Source of the DNA: CBDDCA01 sp965218205
GTDB taxonomy: Bacteria; Spirochaetota; Spirochaetia; WTKD01; G963693115
Assembly: GCA_965218205.1 (NCBI GenBank)
Contig: OZ244590.1
Coordinates: 372,001 to 436,000 of the forward strand
Reading direction: 5' to 3'
Length of the DNA stretch: 64,000 nt
Shown: piece after piece, positions 52,192 through 63,300 of the stretch
How the letters are laid out: each line of letters begins with the position of its first letter
Numbering within the stretch: the stretch's first letter is position 1
Position numbers and translations under genes: made by a program
Notes under the pieces: model-generated
Told to the model about the DNA's origin: nothing
Seen by the model: only the letters and a program-made list of their open reading frames with translations
Database searches by the model: none

Positions 52192-53045
52192 TGTTTTGTG
52201 CCATCCGTTTTATGAGTATGCTGGGATGCTTTTTCGTATCGTTCACCAAAACTAATAGTAGACGAAAGTAGTTGCTGTGTGTATGCATGTTGTGGTTGCT
52301 TGATTATTTGTTGGGTTGTGCCATACTCAGCAATAGAGCCATTGTTCATTACTACAATGCTGTCTGCTATGCTTGCTATGAGTGCTATATCATGAGATAT
52401 AAATATCATAGACATAGTGTGTTGTTTTTTTGTGTACAATAGAAGTTCTATAATTTTCTTTTGTGTAGTAACATCAAGGGCAGTAGTTATCTCATCTGCA
52501 ATAAGCAACGAAGGATTGTGTACTAAAGCAAGTGCAATCTGTACTCTTTGAATCATTCCTCCAGAAAATTGATGAAAATAGCTATGTAATCTTTCTTCTG
52601 CTTGCTCTATTCCCACCTCTTGTAATAGTGCTATGGTATTCTTGTGTATAGTATCATTACTTACAGTGGGGCTGTGGGCAAGATAGCATTCTCTAAATGT
52701 TTTATAAATAGTATAGAGAGGATCATATGCCTGAGAAGGTTCTTGATAGATATAAGCAAAATCTTTACCACAATATGCACGAAGCTCTTGTTTTGATAAT
52801 GATGTTATGTCTTTTTGTTTCCAATGGATAGCGCTTACTGTTTTGGAAGCATGGTTGGGCAACAGTCCCAATAATGCAAGCATACTTATACTTTTTCCAG
52901 AACCGCTTTCTCCTACAATGCCAACTATATGATTGTATGGTACTGATAAAGAAAAGTTATGCACAACAGTATGGGAACTCTTTTTTTTCTTAAATGAAAC
53001 TGTCAAATTTTTAATGCTGAGTAATGTATTGGTGTTAGGAATCAC
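52188..53045 (-). CDS. oppD: oligopeptide ABC transporter ATPase (OppD)
   Basis: The 285-residue ATPase has Walker A GESGSGKSISMLALLG, a Q-loop YIYQEPSQAYDPLYT, signature FSGGMIQRVQIALALVHNP and Walker B LLIADEITTALDV. These are OppD/DppD-type features. It overlaps oppC upstream and oppF downstream. Confidence 0.88.
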   Translation of the reverse strand: MIPNTNTLLSIKNLTVSFKKKKSSHTVVHNFSLSVPYNHIVGIVGESGSGKSISMLALLGLLPNHASKTVSAIHWKQKDITSLSKQELRAYCGKDFAYIYQEPSQAYDPLYTIYKTFRECYLAHSPTVSNDTIHKNTIALLQEVGIEQAEERLHSYFHQFSGGMIQRVQIALALVHNPSLLIADEITTALDVTTQKKIIELLLYTKKQHTMSMIFISHDIALIASIADSIVVMNNGSIAEYGTTQQIIKQPQHAYTQQLLSSTISFGERYEKASQHTHKTDGTKQ

Positions 53046-54081
53046 TTCTCACTCCTGAATGATAGGGATCAAGCATGTCTCGTAACCGCTCTCCTAGAAA
53101 ATTAAATGAAATACTTGCCAGTGTCAAAAATAGTCCAGGGTAAAGTAGCCAAGGATACTTTTGTATAGTACTGATACGTAACACATCTCTGTTAAGAAGT
53201 GCTCCCCAGCTTACCGAAGGTTCGGTAATGCCTAAGCCTAAATATCCTAGTACTACTTCAGATAATATAGTAGCAGGAATAGAGAAAGAAGCACTGATGA
53301 GTACTATACTTGAAACATATGGGAGAATATGGCGAACAATAATTACTATATCAGGAACGGCATCAAGCTGTGCAGATTTAATAAAATCTTCTTGCCGTAA
53401 ACTGTATACCATACCACGTATCATTCTTGCTAAGCTCGGAAAAGAAAAGAATGAAAATATGATAGTAATAATAATATACGCTTGTGCAGGCGTAGTGTTA
53501 GGGAGAAATATTGAACGGAGAAATAGAAGTAAGTATAAACTTGGTATTAGCATAATAAGTTCTGCAAAGCGCATGATAATCCAGTCCCATATACCTCCGT
53601 AGTATCCTGCTATTCCTCCTAAGAGGCATCCCCATGGAATAGAAATTAACAATGCTAAAATACCAATGGTAAGAGATACACGAGACCCATAGAGTATACG
53701 AGAAAATATATCTCTTCCTAGTGCATCTGATCCCATAATAAAGACAGGATACTGTTGCCCTTGAAATAAATGTATATTACTAGGAAAAATCCCTAGTAAT
53801 TTGTACTGATGGCCGCTACGAAAGAAATGTATTTTTTCATATTCGCCTTTTAAGGGAAGTCTCTTTTGAGATAATGTATCAACGACAATATACCGTTGTA
53901 CTTGTAATCCAAACCCTAATTCTTGAGAATATAGTGTAATATTTGGGGGATGATATAAAAATCCTTCAAAAGATCTGTGAGGAGAATAAGGGCTAAGAAA
54001 ATTACAGAAAATAAGTCCAACATAGAGAAATGAGAGAGTAATAACAGAAAATTTTGCACGATAGGTCTGTAATAATTGCAT
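53035..54081 (-). CDS. oppC: oligopeptide ABC permease (OppC)
   Basis: ATG 54081 (MQLLQTY), two bases after the oppB end, gives 348 residues. It has an N-terminal helix, a periplasmic insert and five further helices with the EAA-like loop SAQLDAVPDIVIIVRHILP. PVFIMGSDALGRDIFSRILYGSR is the classical OppC block. Confidence 0.88.
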   Translation of the reverse strand: MQLLQTYRAKFSVITLSFLYVGLIFCNFLSPYSPHRSFEGFLYHPPNITLYSQELGFGLQVQRYIVVDTLSQKRLPLKGEYEKIHFFRSGHQYKLLGIFPSNIHLFQGQQYPVFIMGSDALGRDIFSRILYGSRVSLTIGILALLISIPWGCLLGGIAGYYGGIWDWIIMRFAELIMLIPSLYLLLFLRSIFLPNTTPAQAYIIITIIFSFFSFPSLARMIRGMVYSLRQEDFIKSAQLDAVPDIVIIVRHILPYVSSIVLISASFSIPATILSEVVLGYLGLGITEPSVSWGALLNRDVLRISTIQKYPWLLYPGLFLTLASISFNFLGERLRDMLDPYHSGVRSDS

Positions 54082-54082
54082 A

Positions 54083-55135
54083 TTATGTATCTTTTGTGTA
54101 ACGAATACGAGGATCAATAATCGCTAATACAATGTCTGATATAAGAATTCCTATAAGAATAAGTGTACTTATAAACAATATATTTGTCACAACAAGATGA
54201 ATATCTTCTTGTCGTACTGCTTCGAACATGAGACTCCCCATTCCTGGATACGAAAAAATTATTTCTAAAATAAGAGAACCTGAGAACAATGAAGCGAGTA
54301 ATGTTGCACTATTAGTAATATAAGGGTTTACAGTGTTCATAAATGCATGATGAAAAAGGATACGCTTTTCGCTAATTCCACGACTTCGTAAGACGCGAAT
54401 AAAAGGCTTTCCCAGTTGATCAAGCATAGTAGCTCTCACCATTCGTAATGTGCTTCCTATACCGATTAAAAAGCTCCCCAGCAGTGGAATAAAAATATGA
54501 TAGCTATAAGAAAAAATAAACTGTAGAGGAGCTTCTACAAAAGAAAACGGAGGGTATCCAGTAATAGGAAACAGTCCTGTGCTTGCTGCAAATAATTGTA
54601 GCAATGTAAGTATAAGTATGCCTGGTATTGAGCTGAGCAATATAGCAGTAAATGCAATAAAAAAATCATATTTACTAGTACTAAATGCAGAAAGGACAAT
54701 GCTAATGGAAAAAGAGAGTACGGTCAATACAATAAGTGAGAGCGTGTTGAGTACAAGTGTGTTTATCATTCTCTGTTGTACAAGAAACAAAATAGGAGCT
54801 CTACTGATAAAGCTACGTCCTAAATCTCTATCAATAAATACCTGTTTGAGCCATCGAACATACTGTACATAAAATGGTTTGTCTAGTCCTAAACGAGCTT
54901 TTGCTGCTGCTATTGCTTCTTCACTAAACTGTTCTTCGCTTCCTACTCCTTCAGAAGAAAAAATTTGTTGTATCACATAATTATCGACAATATTGCCTGG
55001 AGCTAAGGCTATAAGTCCAAATAGTAACAAACCGAGAACAAAAAGCATAGTGAAAATAGTAAAGGTACGTTTTACTATAAAGCTATACAAAGGATGCATA
55101 TGTATATTTTTTGCACTGTGTCTATTTTTTTGCAT
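54083..55135 (-). CDS. oppB: oligopeptide ABC permease (OppB)
   Basis: The 350-residue permease has six helices, the usual ARLGLDKPFYVQYVRWLKQVF loop and the EAA motif LRSRGISEKRILFHHAFMN. GSLILEIIFSYPGMGSLMFEAV is typical. A second in-frame ATG at 55099 is also possible as the start. Confidence 0.88.
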   Translation of the reverse strand: MQKNRHSAKNIHMHPLYSFIVKRTFTIFTMLFVLGLLLFGLIALAPGNIVDNYVIQQIFSSEGVGSEEQFSEEAIAAAKARLGLDKPFYVQYVRWLKQVFIDRDLGRSFISRAPILFLVQQRMINTLVLNTLSLIVLTVLSFSISIVLSAFSTSKYDFFIAFTAILLSSIPGILILTLLQLFAASTGLFPITGYPPFSFVEAPLQFIFSYSYHIFIPLLGSFLIGIGSTLRMVRATMLDQLGKPFIRVLRSRGISEKRILFHHAFMNTVNPYITNSATLLASLFSGSLILEIIFSYPGMGSLMFEAVRQEDIHLVVTNILFISTLILIGILISDIVLAIIDPRIRYTKDT

Positions 55136-55155
55136 ACACTTATTGTATTGTATAT

Positions 55156-57036
55156 TTATTGCTCTTGAAAGAAGTGGTATATGCTATCAGAACCCTGTAA
55201 ATTGTCAATAAATACATTTTTTACATTAGTATCAATAGCAGTAAAGCTATTTACATGCACTGTATAGATTATCGGTAATTCTTCGAGCATAATAGCCTGT
55301 AATGTATCATATATCTCTTGCCTTTTCTCATGATTGATAGTATACTTTCCCATAGAGTACAGTTTGTCTATCTCAGCCTCCCAGAGTGTAGCAGGAGTTT
55401 CTTGTAAAGGATGCCAAAGATGTAATCTCCCGTTGCTTGGCCATACATTGATGCCTCCAGTTGGCCAATAGTTTGCACCTAAGCCTATCCATACTGCATC
55501 CCAATCGTAGCTTGTGCTAAGTCGTTCTACTAAATTTTGAAAATCAAGAGGACGAATAGTAACTGTTATGCCAAGTTTTTCAAGTTCTTGTGAAAAAATA
55601 GTGGTAGCATCAACCCCATCTTTATTCTCAGCACTCATCATAATTTCAAATTCTACTGGAACATGGTGTTTATCGTATAGCACCGCTTCTTTTAGATAAA
55701 AACCGTCTTCTGCCAGTAACGATTTTGCTCTATCAAGATTATATGTATATTTTAGTTGTATTGATGAGTTGAAAAAAGGGTTTGCTTTTGCATAGAAATG
55801 AAGAGCTGGCTCTCCTAATCCTCTGTGCACTTCATTTACAATACGTTGACGGGGAACTGCAGAACTCATTGCCTGTCTAAATTTTTTGCTTGTAAACCAA
55901 CGTAGTTTATGTTCATCTTCAACATCTGTATTTTGATTAAAAGAGAAAAACATGGATCCTAGTCCAGTCCCTGCGTTATAAATAGTAAAATGAGGGGTTT
56001 CTATAGTAATAAGTTCGTCAAGCTCGCTATTGCTTAGTGTGCGTCCCGAAATTTCTTTGTTTTTTAGCATAAGCAGTGATGTATTTTCAGCTGCAATAGA
56101 GATTACTTTTTTCTCTATATACGCAAGAGCATTATCTTCACTATCCAGTTTCCAGTAATGAGGGTTTTTTGTAAGAATAATACGTTGTGCTGGTACATAT
56201 TCGGTTAATACATATGGCCCTATTGAAGGAACTTCGCTTGGAGGAGTATCAATGCTTAGTGCATTTATGAGTCCTTGTATGCCTTCTTCTTTTTTTGCTT
56301 TCTCATATATATATTTTGGACCAAAATTCATATTTACCATGAGCAATGGGTTTGCTACAATACGTGGTATAATAAAACGAAATGTATAGGTGTCAATTTT
56401 TTCTATTTCAATTCGCTTTTTGCTTCCGTCTGCTAAGGTGATAAATTGTCCAGTATATGCAGACATTTGTAATCGTTTATCTCCTACTACTTCATTGTAC
56501 CAATATATAACATCATCACTCGTACATTGTGCTTTTTTCTCTTGTATAGTTGTCCAAAATACATTTTCTCGAAGAGTAACATATACATAACTTATATCTT
56601 TTTCTTGGTCATATTCTACTGTGAATTTTTTTGCAAGATGAGGAGTGAATTGTTTTTTGTATGCATCATATTCAAAGAGATAGGGAAAAAAGTTTTGTAC
56701 CAACGAACTTGTAGTTGCATCAAATATCACTATCATATTAAAACTTTTTATATCGCTTGTTATGGTAGAACTATAATTTCCTCCATAGAAGCCAACAGAA
56801 TATTGTGGAGGACCGGGCTTTGTTACCGTTTTGTTTAATATACGTGATGCATATGCTTGTTGTAGATTAAGTGCTTCTGCTCTGCTCACTTCTTGGTTTT
56901 TTGTGCAAGAAAATAGTACGTTACTGATAAGTATGAACAAAATATACAGTATTAGAGAAATATTATAATGATGAGAACATATGTATTTTTTATTATATAT
57001 ATGTTTTTTCTGAGTAAATAGTGTAATGTATTTCAT
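55156..57036 (-). CDS. oppA: peptide-binding lipoprotein (OppA-like)
   Basis: ATG 57036 behind GGGAGG gives 626 residues. A lipoprotein signal ends SNVLFSC near residue 46, an unusually long N-region. The SBP_bac_5 fold shows VYVTLRENVFWTTIQ, CTSDDVIYWYNEV, GPYVLTEYVPAQRIILTKNPHYW and FRQAMSSAVPRQRIVNEV. It is the first gene of the operon. A perfect 12-bp palindrome (ATACATATGTAT, 57050-57061) lies 14 bp upstream of the start. Confidence 0.88.
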   Translation of the reverse strand: MKYITLFTQKKHIYNKKYICSHHYNISLILYILFILISNVLFSCTKNQEVSRAEALNLQQAYASRILNKTVTKPGPPQYSVGFYGGNYSSTITSDIKSFNMIVIFDATTSSLVQNFFPYLFEYDAYKKQFTPHLAKKFTVEYDQEKDISYVYVTLRENVFWTTIQEKKAQCTSDDVIYWYNEVVGDKRLQMSAYTGQFITLADGSKKRIEIEKIDTYTFRFIIPRIVANPLLMVNMNFGPKYIYEKAKKEEGIQGLINALSIDTPPSEVPSIGPYVLTEYVPAQRIILTKNPHYWKLDSEDNALAYIEKKVISIAAENTSLLMLKNKEISGRTLSNSELDELITIETPHFTIYNAGTGLGSMFFSFNQNTDVEDEHKLRWFTSKKFRQAMSSAVPRQRIVNEVHRGLGEPALHFYAKANPFFNSSIQLKYTYNLDRAKSLLAEDGFYLKEAVLYDKHHVPVEFEIMMSAENKDGVDATTIFSQELEKLGITVTIRPLDFQNLVERLSTSYDWDAVWIGLGANYWPTGGINVWPSNGRLHLWHPLQETPATLWEAEIDKLYSMGKYTINHEKRQEIYDTLQAIMLEELPIIYTVHVNSFTAIDTNVKNVFIDNLQGSDSIYHFFQEQ

Positions 57037-57201
57037 AGTACCTCCCAAGATACATATGTATGATAGTATCTCTTTTATTACTATAATACTTTTAGAAAAA
57101 TTTTGATGATTCTTACGAAATTATTATAATTGTGTATACAAGTCTGAAAAATTGCAAAAATACATTATATAAATGAGTTATATAAAAGTGTAAAAAAAAT
57201 C

Positions 57202-57215
57202 GGGGGGGGGGGGGG
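57202..57215 (+). repeat. G14 homopolymer upstream of the giant lipoprotein promoter
   Basis: Fourteen G preceded by AAAAAAAATC, the same flank as the G12 tract at 32832. It lies 25 bp upstream of the -35 box and is not in the reading frame of the gene. Confidence 0.85.
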
Positions 57216-57240
57216 TAAAATAATAAAAGTGTATACAATA

Positions 57241-57270
57241 TTGCCATAAAAAAGAAAATACTGCTATAAT
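57241..57270 (+). promoter_or_regulatory. promoter of the giant lipoprotein gene
   Basis: TTGCCA (57241-57246), 18-bp spacer and TATAAT (57265-57270), giving a start near 57277 and a leader of about 54 bases. The G14 tract is just upstream, where length changes could alter helical phasing or regulator contacts. Confidence 0.65.
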
Positions 57271-57330
57271 AAGGAAGATAAGGATGATGAGCAATTATCA
57301 TACGCATACATAAACAATATGGAGGACCAT

Positions 57331-60300
57331 ATGGATCAAAAAAGCAATAAGAGAAAGATAGGACAAATAAAGCATAGGTATATCGTGTTAGGAGCGATAC
57401 TATTGATGATGGTAATGGGAAGTTGTGAGGAGCCTGAAAGTAGCAGTAGCGCACCGTCGACGCCACCACCACCGCAGCCACAACCGACAGTATTTTCGTT
57501 GGAAGAATTGTATAAGCAAGAAGAGAAGCTAGTAGTATTATTTTCTGCCCCGCTTGCGTCGTATGAAGGAAGCAAGATAGTAGTCAACAAGACAGTAAAA
57601 GGAGGGACAGCAACTAAGCTCGCATTGACAAAGGACTATACGCTCAAGCTGGAAGGGAAAACGATAGAGATAACATTCACAAAGAAGGTAGCGAAAGATG
57701 AGATCTATGAAGTACAGATACAAGCAGAAGGAGTAAAGAGTACTGCAGGCAAGACAAATGAGCAAGCAGAACAGAAGCAAGTAACGATAAACAAGGAGCC
57801 TGAGTTAGAGCGAGGGCTATGGTACATAGAACCTACGGGAGGCAAGAAGATAATAATAACATTTAATGAAGAAGTGAAGGTACTGGATGCAAGTAAGATA
57901 AAGGTGCAAAAGCAAGGATCAGGTGGCTATGCAGAGGTAGAAGTGGTATCAGTAGTGGTAAAAGAAGCAGATAAGAGTCAGTTGGAGATAGAATTACAAG
58001 TAGCAGCAAAAGCCCAAGAGAAATACAAGGTACTGATAGAGAAAGGCGGGATAAAAGGAGCAACAGAAGGAAATGCGACCAAGTGGGAGACAGGAGAGAT
58101 AGAGTATCAACAAAATCCATTACAGGAGCAAGCAGTATATATAGTAGGAAAAAAGATAACAGTAGAATTTGGGATAGCGTTAAAAAGTATAGAAACAACA
58201 AAGATACAAGTGAGGAAAAAGAACGGAGCAAACTATGAAGAGTTGTCAGTATCTGAGTTGCCCGATATAAACAAGCAGATAAACGAAGAGCACAAGAAAC
58301 GCTTAGAGCTAGAATTAGTACAGAATACACAACAAGGAGAAGTATACCGAATAGACTTTGCTGCAGGAGCGTTGACAGATATAAGCAATCAGCAGAGTGT
58401 GCAGATTTCACCGATAGATAAGGACATAGAGATAAACGGAGGCCCGGTGCTCGATAGCAACAAAGATCCGTACATAGTAGGCAAAGAGATAACAGTAGTG
58501 TTTGATAAAGACCTGGTACTGCTCGATGCGAGCAAGATACAAGTACTCAAGCAATCAGTAGGAGGCACAGACTTTAGTGCATTGAATGCAAGCACCTTGC
58601 CCGAAGCAAATAAAGGAGTGAAAGAAAGCAATAAGAAGCAGTTAGCACTGACGCTCGTAGGAACAGTACAGACAGGAGAGAAGTATAGAATAAAGCTAGA
58701 AGCAGGAGCAGTGCGAGATAGCGATGAAGGAAATGCAGAGATTGCACCGATCGATAAGGACATAGAGATAGAGGAAAAGCCAGAGCTATCCACAGAGGAT
58801 CCGTACATAGTAGGCAGAGAGATAACAGTGAGTTTTGCAGGAGCAATATCACTGCTGGATGCGAGCAAGGTAAAAGTATTGAAGCAAGCAAGAGGAGCCT
58901 CTCACTTTACAGAAGTGTCGGTGAGTAGCGTAGCTCTGGATAGCAATGATACAACAAAGCTAACAGTGACAGTGCCAGCGACACAGACAGGAGAGAAGTA
59001 TAGGATAAAGCTAGAAGCAGGAGCAGTAGAGAATGGCAATAAGAAAGCCAATGAAGAGCTATTTCCAACGGATAGAGACATAGAGATAACAGGAGGTCCA
59101 GTACTGGATAGTAGCAAGGATCCGTACATAGTAGGCAAAGAGATACGAGTAACCTTTGATAAGAATGTGGAGATACTGGATGCGAGCAAGATAAAAGTAT
59201 TGAAGCAAGCAGTAGGAGGGTCAAGTTTTAGTGAGTTGAATGTGACAGCGTTGCCTGAAGCAAATAAAGTACTGAATGGGAGCAACAAGAAACAGCTAGA
59301 GCTGACACTCGTAGGAACAGTACAGACAGGAGAAACGTATAGGATAAAGCTAGAAGCAGGAGCAGTAAAAGATGCAGGGGAAGGGAATAGAACAATAGAG
59401 CCAACCACTAAGGACATAATGATAACAGGAGGCCCAGTACTTGATACCAATAAAGCCCCGTACATAGTAGGCAAAGAGATAACAGTAATGTTTGATAGGA
59501 ATGTGGAGATACTGGATAAAAGCAAGATACAAGTACTCAAGCAAGCAGTAGGAGGCTCAAGATTTAGTGCATTGAATGCAAGCACCTTGCCCGCAGCAAA
59601 TAAAGTACTGAATGGGAGCAACAAGAAACAACTAGCACTGACGATCGTAGGGACAGTACAGACAGGAGAAACCTATAGGATAAAGCTAGAAGCAGGAGCA
59701 GTAAAAGATAGCGATGAAGGAAATACAGAAATAGCACCAGACAATAAGGACATAGCAATAACAGGAGGTCCGGTACTCGATAGCAACAAAGCCCCATACA
59801 TAGTAAGCAAAGTAATAACAGTGAGTTTTGATAGGAATGTGGAGATACTGGATACGAGCAAGATACAAGTATTAAAGAAAGCATCAGGCGGTTCAGACTT
59901 TAGTGCATTGAATACAAGTGCCTTGCCCGAAGCAAATAAAGTACTCAATAGAAGCAACAAGAAACAGCTAGAGCTGACACTCGTAGGAGCAGTACAGACA
60001 GGAGAAACCTATAGGATAAAGCTAGAAGCAGGAGCAGTAAAAGATAGCGATGAAGGAAATGCAGAGTTAGCACCAGACAATAAGGACATAGTGATAACAG
60101 GGAATCCTGTGTTAAATAATAGTATCCCCCCGTATATAGTAGGAACAGTGATACGAGTAACCTTTGATAGAGTGGTGAGCATAGAAGCAAAGAGCAAGAT
60201 AAAAATAAAGAAGAAAGCAAGAGGAGCAGCAGACTTTACAGAACTGACAGTATCAGGAAGTAATAAAGCACTGGACACAGATAAAAAGATACTAAAGATA

Positions 60301-63300
60301 ACAGTACCATCTACGACAACAGGAGACACATATAGGCTAGAATTGGAAGCAGGAGCAGTAAGTGCGAATGGGAGAGACAATGAGGCAATAGCACCGACCG
60401 ATAAGGACATAGTAATAACAGGAGGGCCGGTACTTGATAGTAGCAAAAATCCCTATATCGTAGGCAAAAAGATACAAGTGTTCTTTACAAAAGCAATAGC
60501 ATTTTTAGATAAGAGCAAGATACAAGTACTAAAGCAAGCATCAGGGAGTGTAAACTTTGTAGCATTGAATGCCACTGCGTTGCCCGCAGCAAATAAAGTA
60601 ATCAACAGCAATGATAATAAGCAGTTAGAGCTGACGATAGTAGGAACAGTACAGACAGGAGACACGTATAGGATAAAGTTAGAAGCAGGAGCAGTAAAAG
60701 ATGCAAGTGAAGGAAATGCAGAGCTAGCGCCAACGAATAAGGACATAATGATAACAGGAGGCCCGGTACTCGCAGGAAATGTTACCTTAGCAAGTAAAGT
60801 GCTAACAGTAACATTTGATAGAACAATAACAATAGTATCGAAGAAGAAAATAAAAGTACTCAAGAAAACCACAAGCGAAGTTGCCTATAAAGAAGTGAGT
60901 GTAAGCGAACTGCCAGAAGCCAATAAAACAAGAGCCAGTGGAAATGATAGACAGTTACAGTTGACGTTAGTAGGAAATATGAGAGATAACGATAAGTATC
61001 GAATAAAGCTAGAAGCAGGAGCAGTAAAAGATAGCGATGAAGGAAATACAGAAATAGCACCAACAGATAAGGATGTAGCGGTAACAGGAGGAGCAGTACT
61101 GGATGGGAGCAAAGCTATGTATGTAGTAGGAAACGAGTTTATCATACCGCTGGATAAGGTGGTGAGTATAGAGGACAAGAGTAAGATAATACTGAAGAAG
61201 CAAGTATCAGGAGGAAGTACCTTTGTTGACTTAACTGACAGTGAATTACCAGCAGCGAACAAAAGCTTAGTATCATCAAACAATGCCTTAAAGCTGACTG
61301 TGGCACAAACTCCCACGAAAGGAGACACCTATAGGATAAAGCTAGAAGCAGGAGCAGTGAAAGTGTCAGGAGATATACTCAATGATACGATAGTGCCAAC
61401 GAATAAGGACATAGTGATAACAGGAGGCCCGGTACTCGCAGGAAATGTTACCTTAGCAAGTAAAGTGCTGACAGTAACATTTGATAGAACAATAACAATA
61501 GTGTCGAAGAAGAAAATAAAAGTACTCAAAAAAACCACAAGCGAAGTTGCCTATAAAGAAGTGAGTGTAAGCGAACTGCCAGAAGCCAATAAAACGAGAG
61601 CCAGTGGAAATGATAGGCAGCTGAAGTTGACGTTAGTAGGAAATTTAAGAAATAACGATAAGTATCGAATAAAGCTAGAAGCAGGAGCAGTGAAAGATAG
61701 CGATGAAGGAAATACAGAAATAGCACCAACAGATAAGGATGTAGCGGTAACAGGAGGAGCAGTACTGGATGGAAGCAACGATATGTATGTAGTAGGAAAC
61801 GAGTTTATCATACCGCTGGATAAGGTGGTGAGTATAGAGGACAAGAGTAAGATAAAACTGAAGAAGCAAGCAGTAGGAGGCAGTACCTTTGTTGACTTAA
61901 CTGACAGTGAATTACCAGCAGCGAACAAAAGCTTAGTATCATCAAACAATGCCTTAAAGCTGACTGTGGCACAAACTCCCACGAAAGGAGACACCTATAG
62001 GATAAAGCTAGAAGCAGGAGCAGTGAAAGTGTCAGGAGATATACTCAATGATACGATAGTGCCACCAACGAATAAGGACATAGTGATAACAGGAGGAGTG
62101 GTATTAGATAGCAATAAAGCTCCGTATATAGTAGGAACAGTGATAGTAGTGAGCTTTGATAAGAATATAGCCTTCCTAGATAAGAGCAAGATAAAAGTGC
62201 ATAAGAAAGTATCAGGAGGCACATTTACAGAACTGGATGATACCGCAGTACCAGATAATAGTATAGTAAAAGACACGAATGATGAGAAAGTGCTAAAAAT
62301 AACAGTACCAACACCACAAACAAGAGACATGTATAAGATAGAGCTGGAGGCAGGAGCCTTGCTCTCTGAGAATGAAGGAAGCGGAGCAATAGCCCCGAAA
62401 GATAAAGACATAACAATAGGAGCTGGTCCTGTATTGGGTAAAGGAACAAAACCACAGATAACAAAGAAAAATGTATTAGATGTATCGTTTCCTGTAGAGG
62501 TAGAACTCATAGCCCCAGATAGTATCGTGGTATATAAAAAAGCAAAGGGAGGAGGAAGTTTTGTGACATTAGGAGCATCAGACAGGACTATAGCAGTGGA
62601 TAGTACAGATAAGAAGAAGATACAGATTACCCCTAAAAATACCATAGCAAAAGAAGAAACATGGAAAGTAGCATTCCCAGCAGGGACAGTGCTAGGAGTA
62701 GCCAGTAGAAATGGAAATAGTGGAAGACAGGAAACAGGAGAATATACGACAGATACAGGAGATGTGTCTGCATGGGAACAGCTGAGTACCAGCAATCCTA
62801 TTTGGTCTAAACGTGCTGAACATGCTACTGTAATGTTTAAGAATAAGATATGGGTATTGGGAGGAGCTAACGCGAGCGATGGTAATAATAATGAGGTGTG
62901 GAGCAGTGCTGATGGAAAGGCATGGAAAAAGCATGATACAAGTAAGTCAAAGCCTATGTGGGGTAGAAGTAATAATCATGGTGCTGTAGTATTTAAGGAT
63001 AAAATATGGGTATTAGGAAATGGTTCTTTTTCTAGTAGTAATAATGAGGTATGGAGCAGTGCTGATGGGGAGATATGGACAAAGCATGATACAAGTAAGT
63101 CAAAGCCTATGTGGGATGCCCGTGGTATCAAGGCTACGGTATTTAACAAGAAGATATGGATTTTAGGAGGAACAGATTCTGTAGGTAACGGTATTGATGG
63201 TGATGTATGGAGTAGTGCTGATGGGGAGATATGGACAAAACATGCTATAAAAGATTCTACTAATGATGCCACTAAATTATGGACAGTGATTGGTGACGGG

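Noticed and set aside
57113..57481. Minus-strand ORF crossing the G14 tract (poly-Pro coding)
   Set aside because: It overlaps the promoter and the start of the giant gene, lacks a ribosome site and has a composition typical of non-coding sequence.
57863..62934. Long minus-strand open frames inside the giant lipoprotein gene
   Set aside because: They repeat with the same period as the sense domains and encode Leu/Ser-rich low-complexity sequence. They are shadows of the repeat array.
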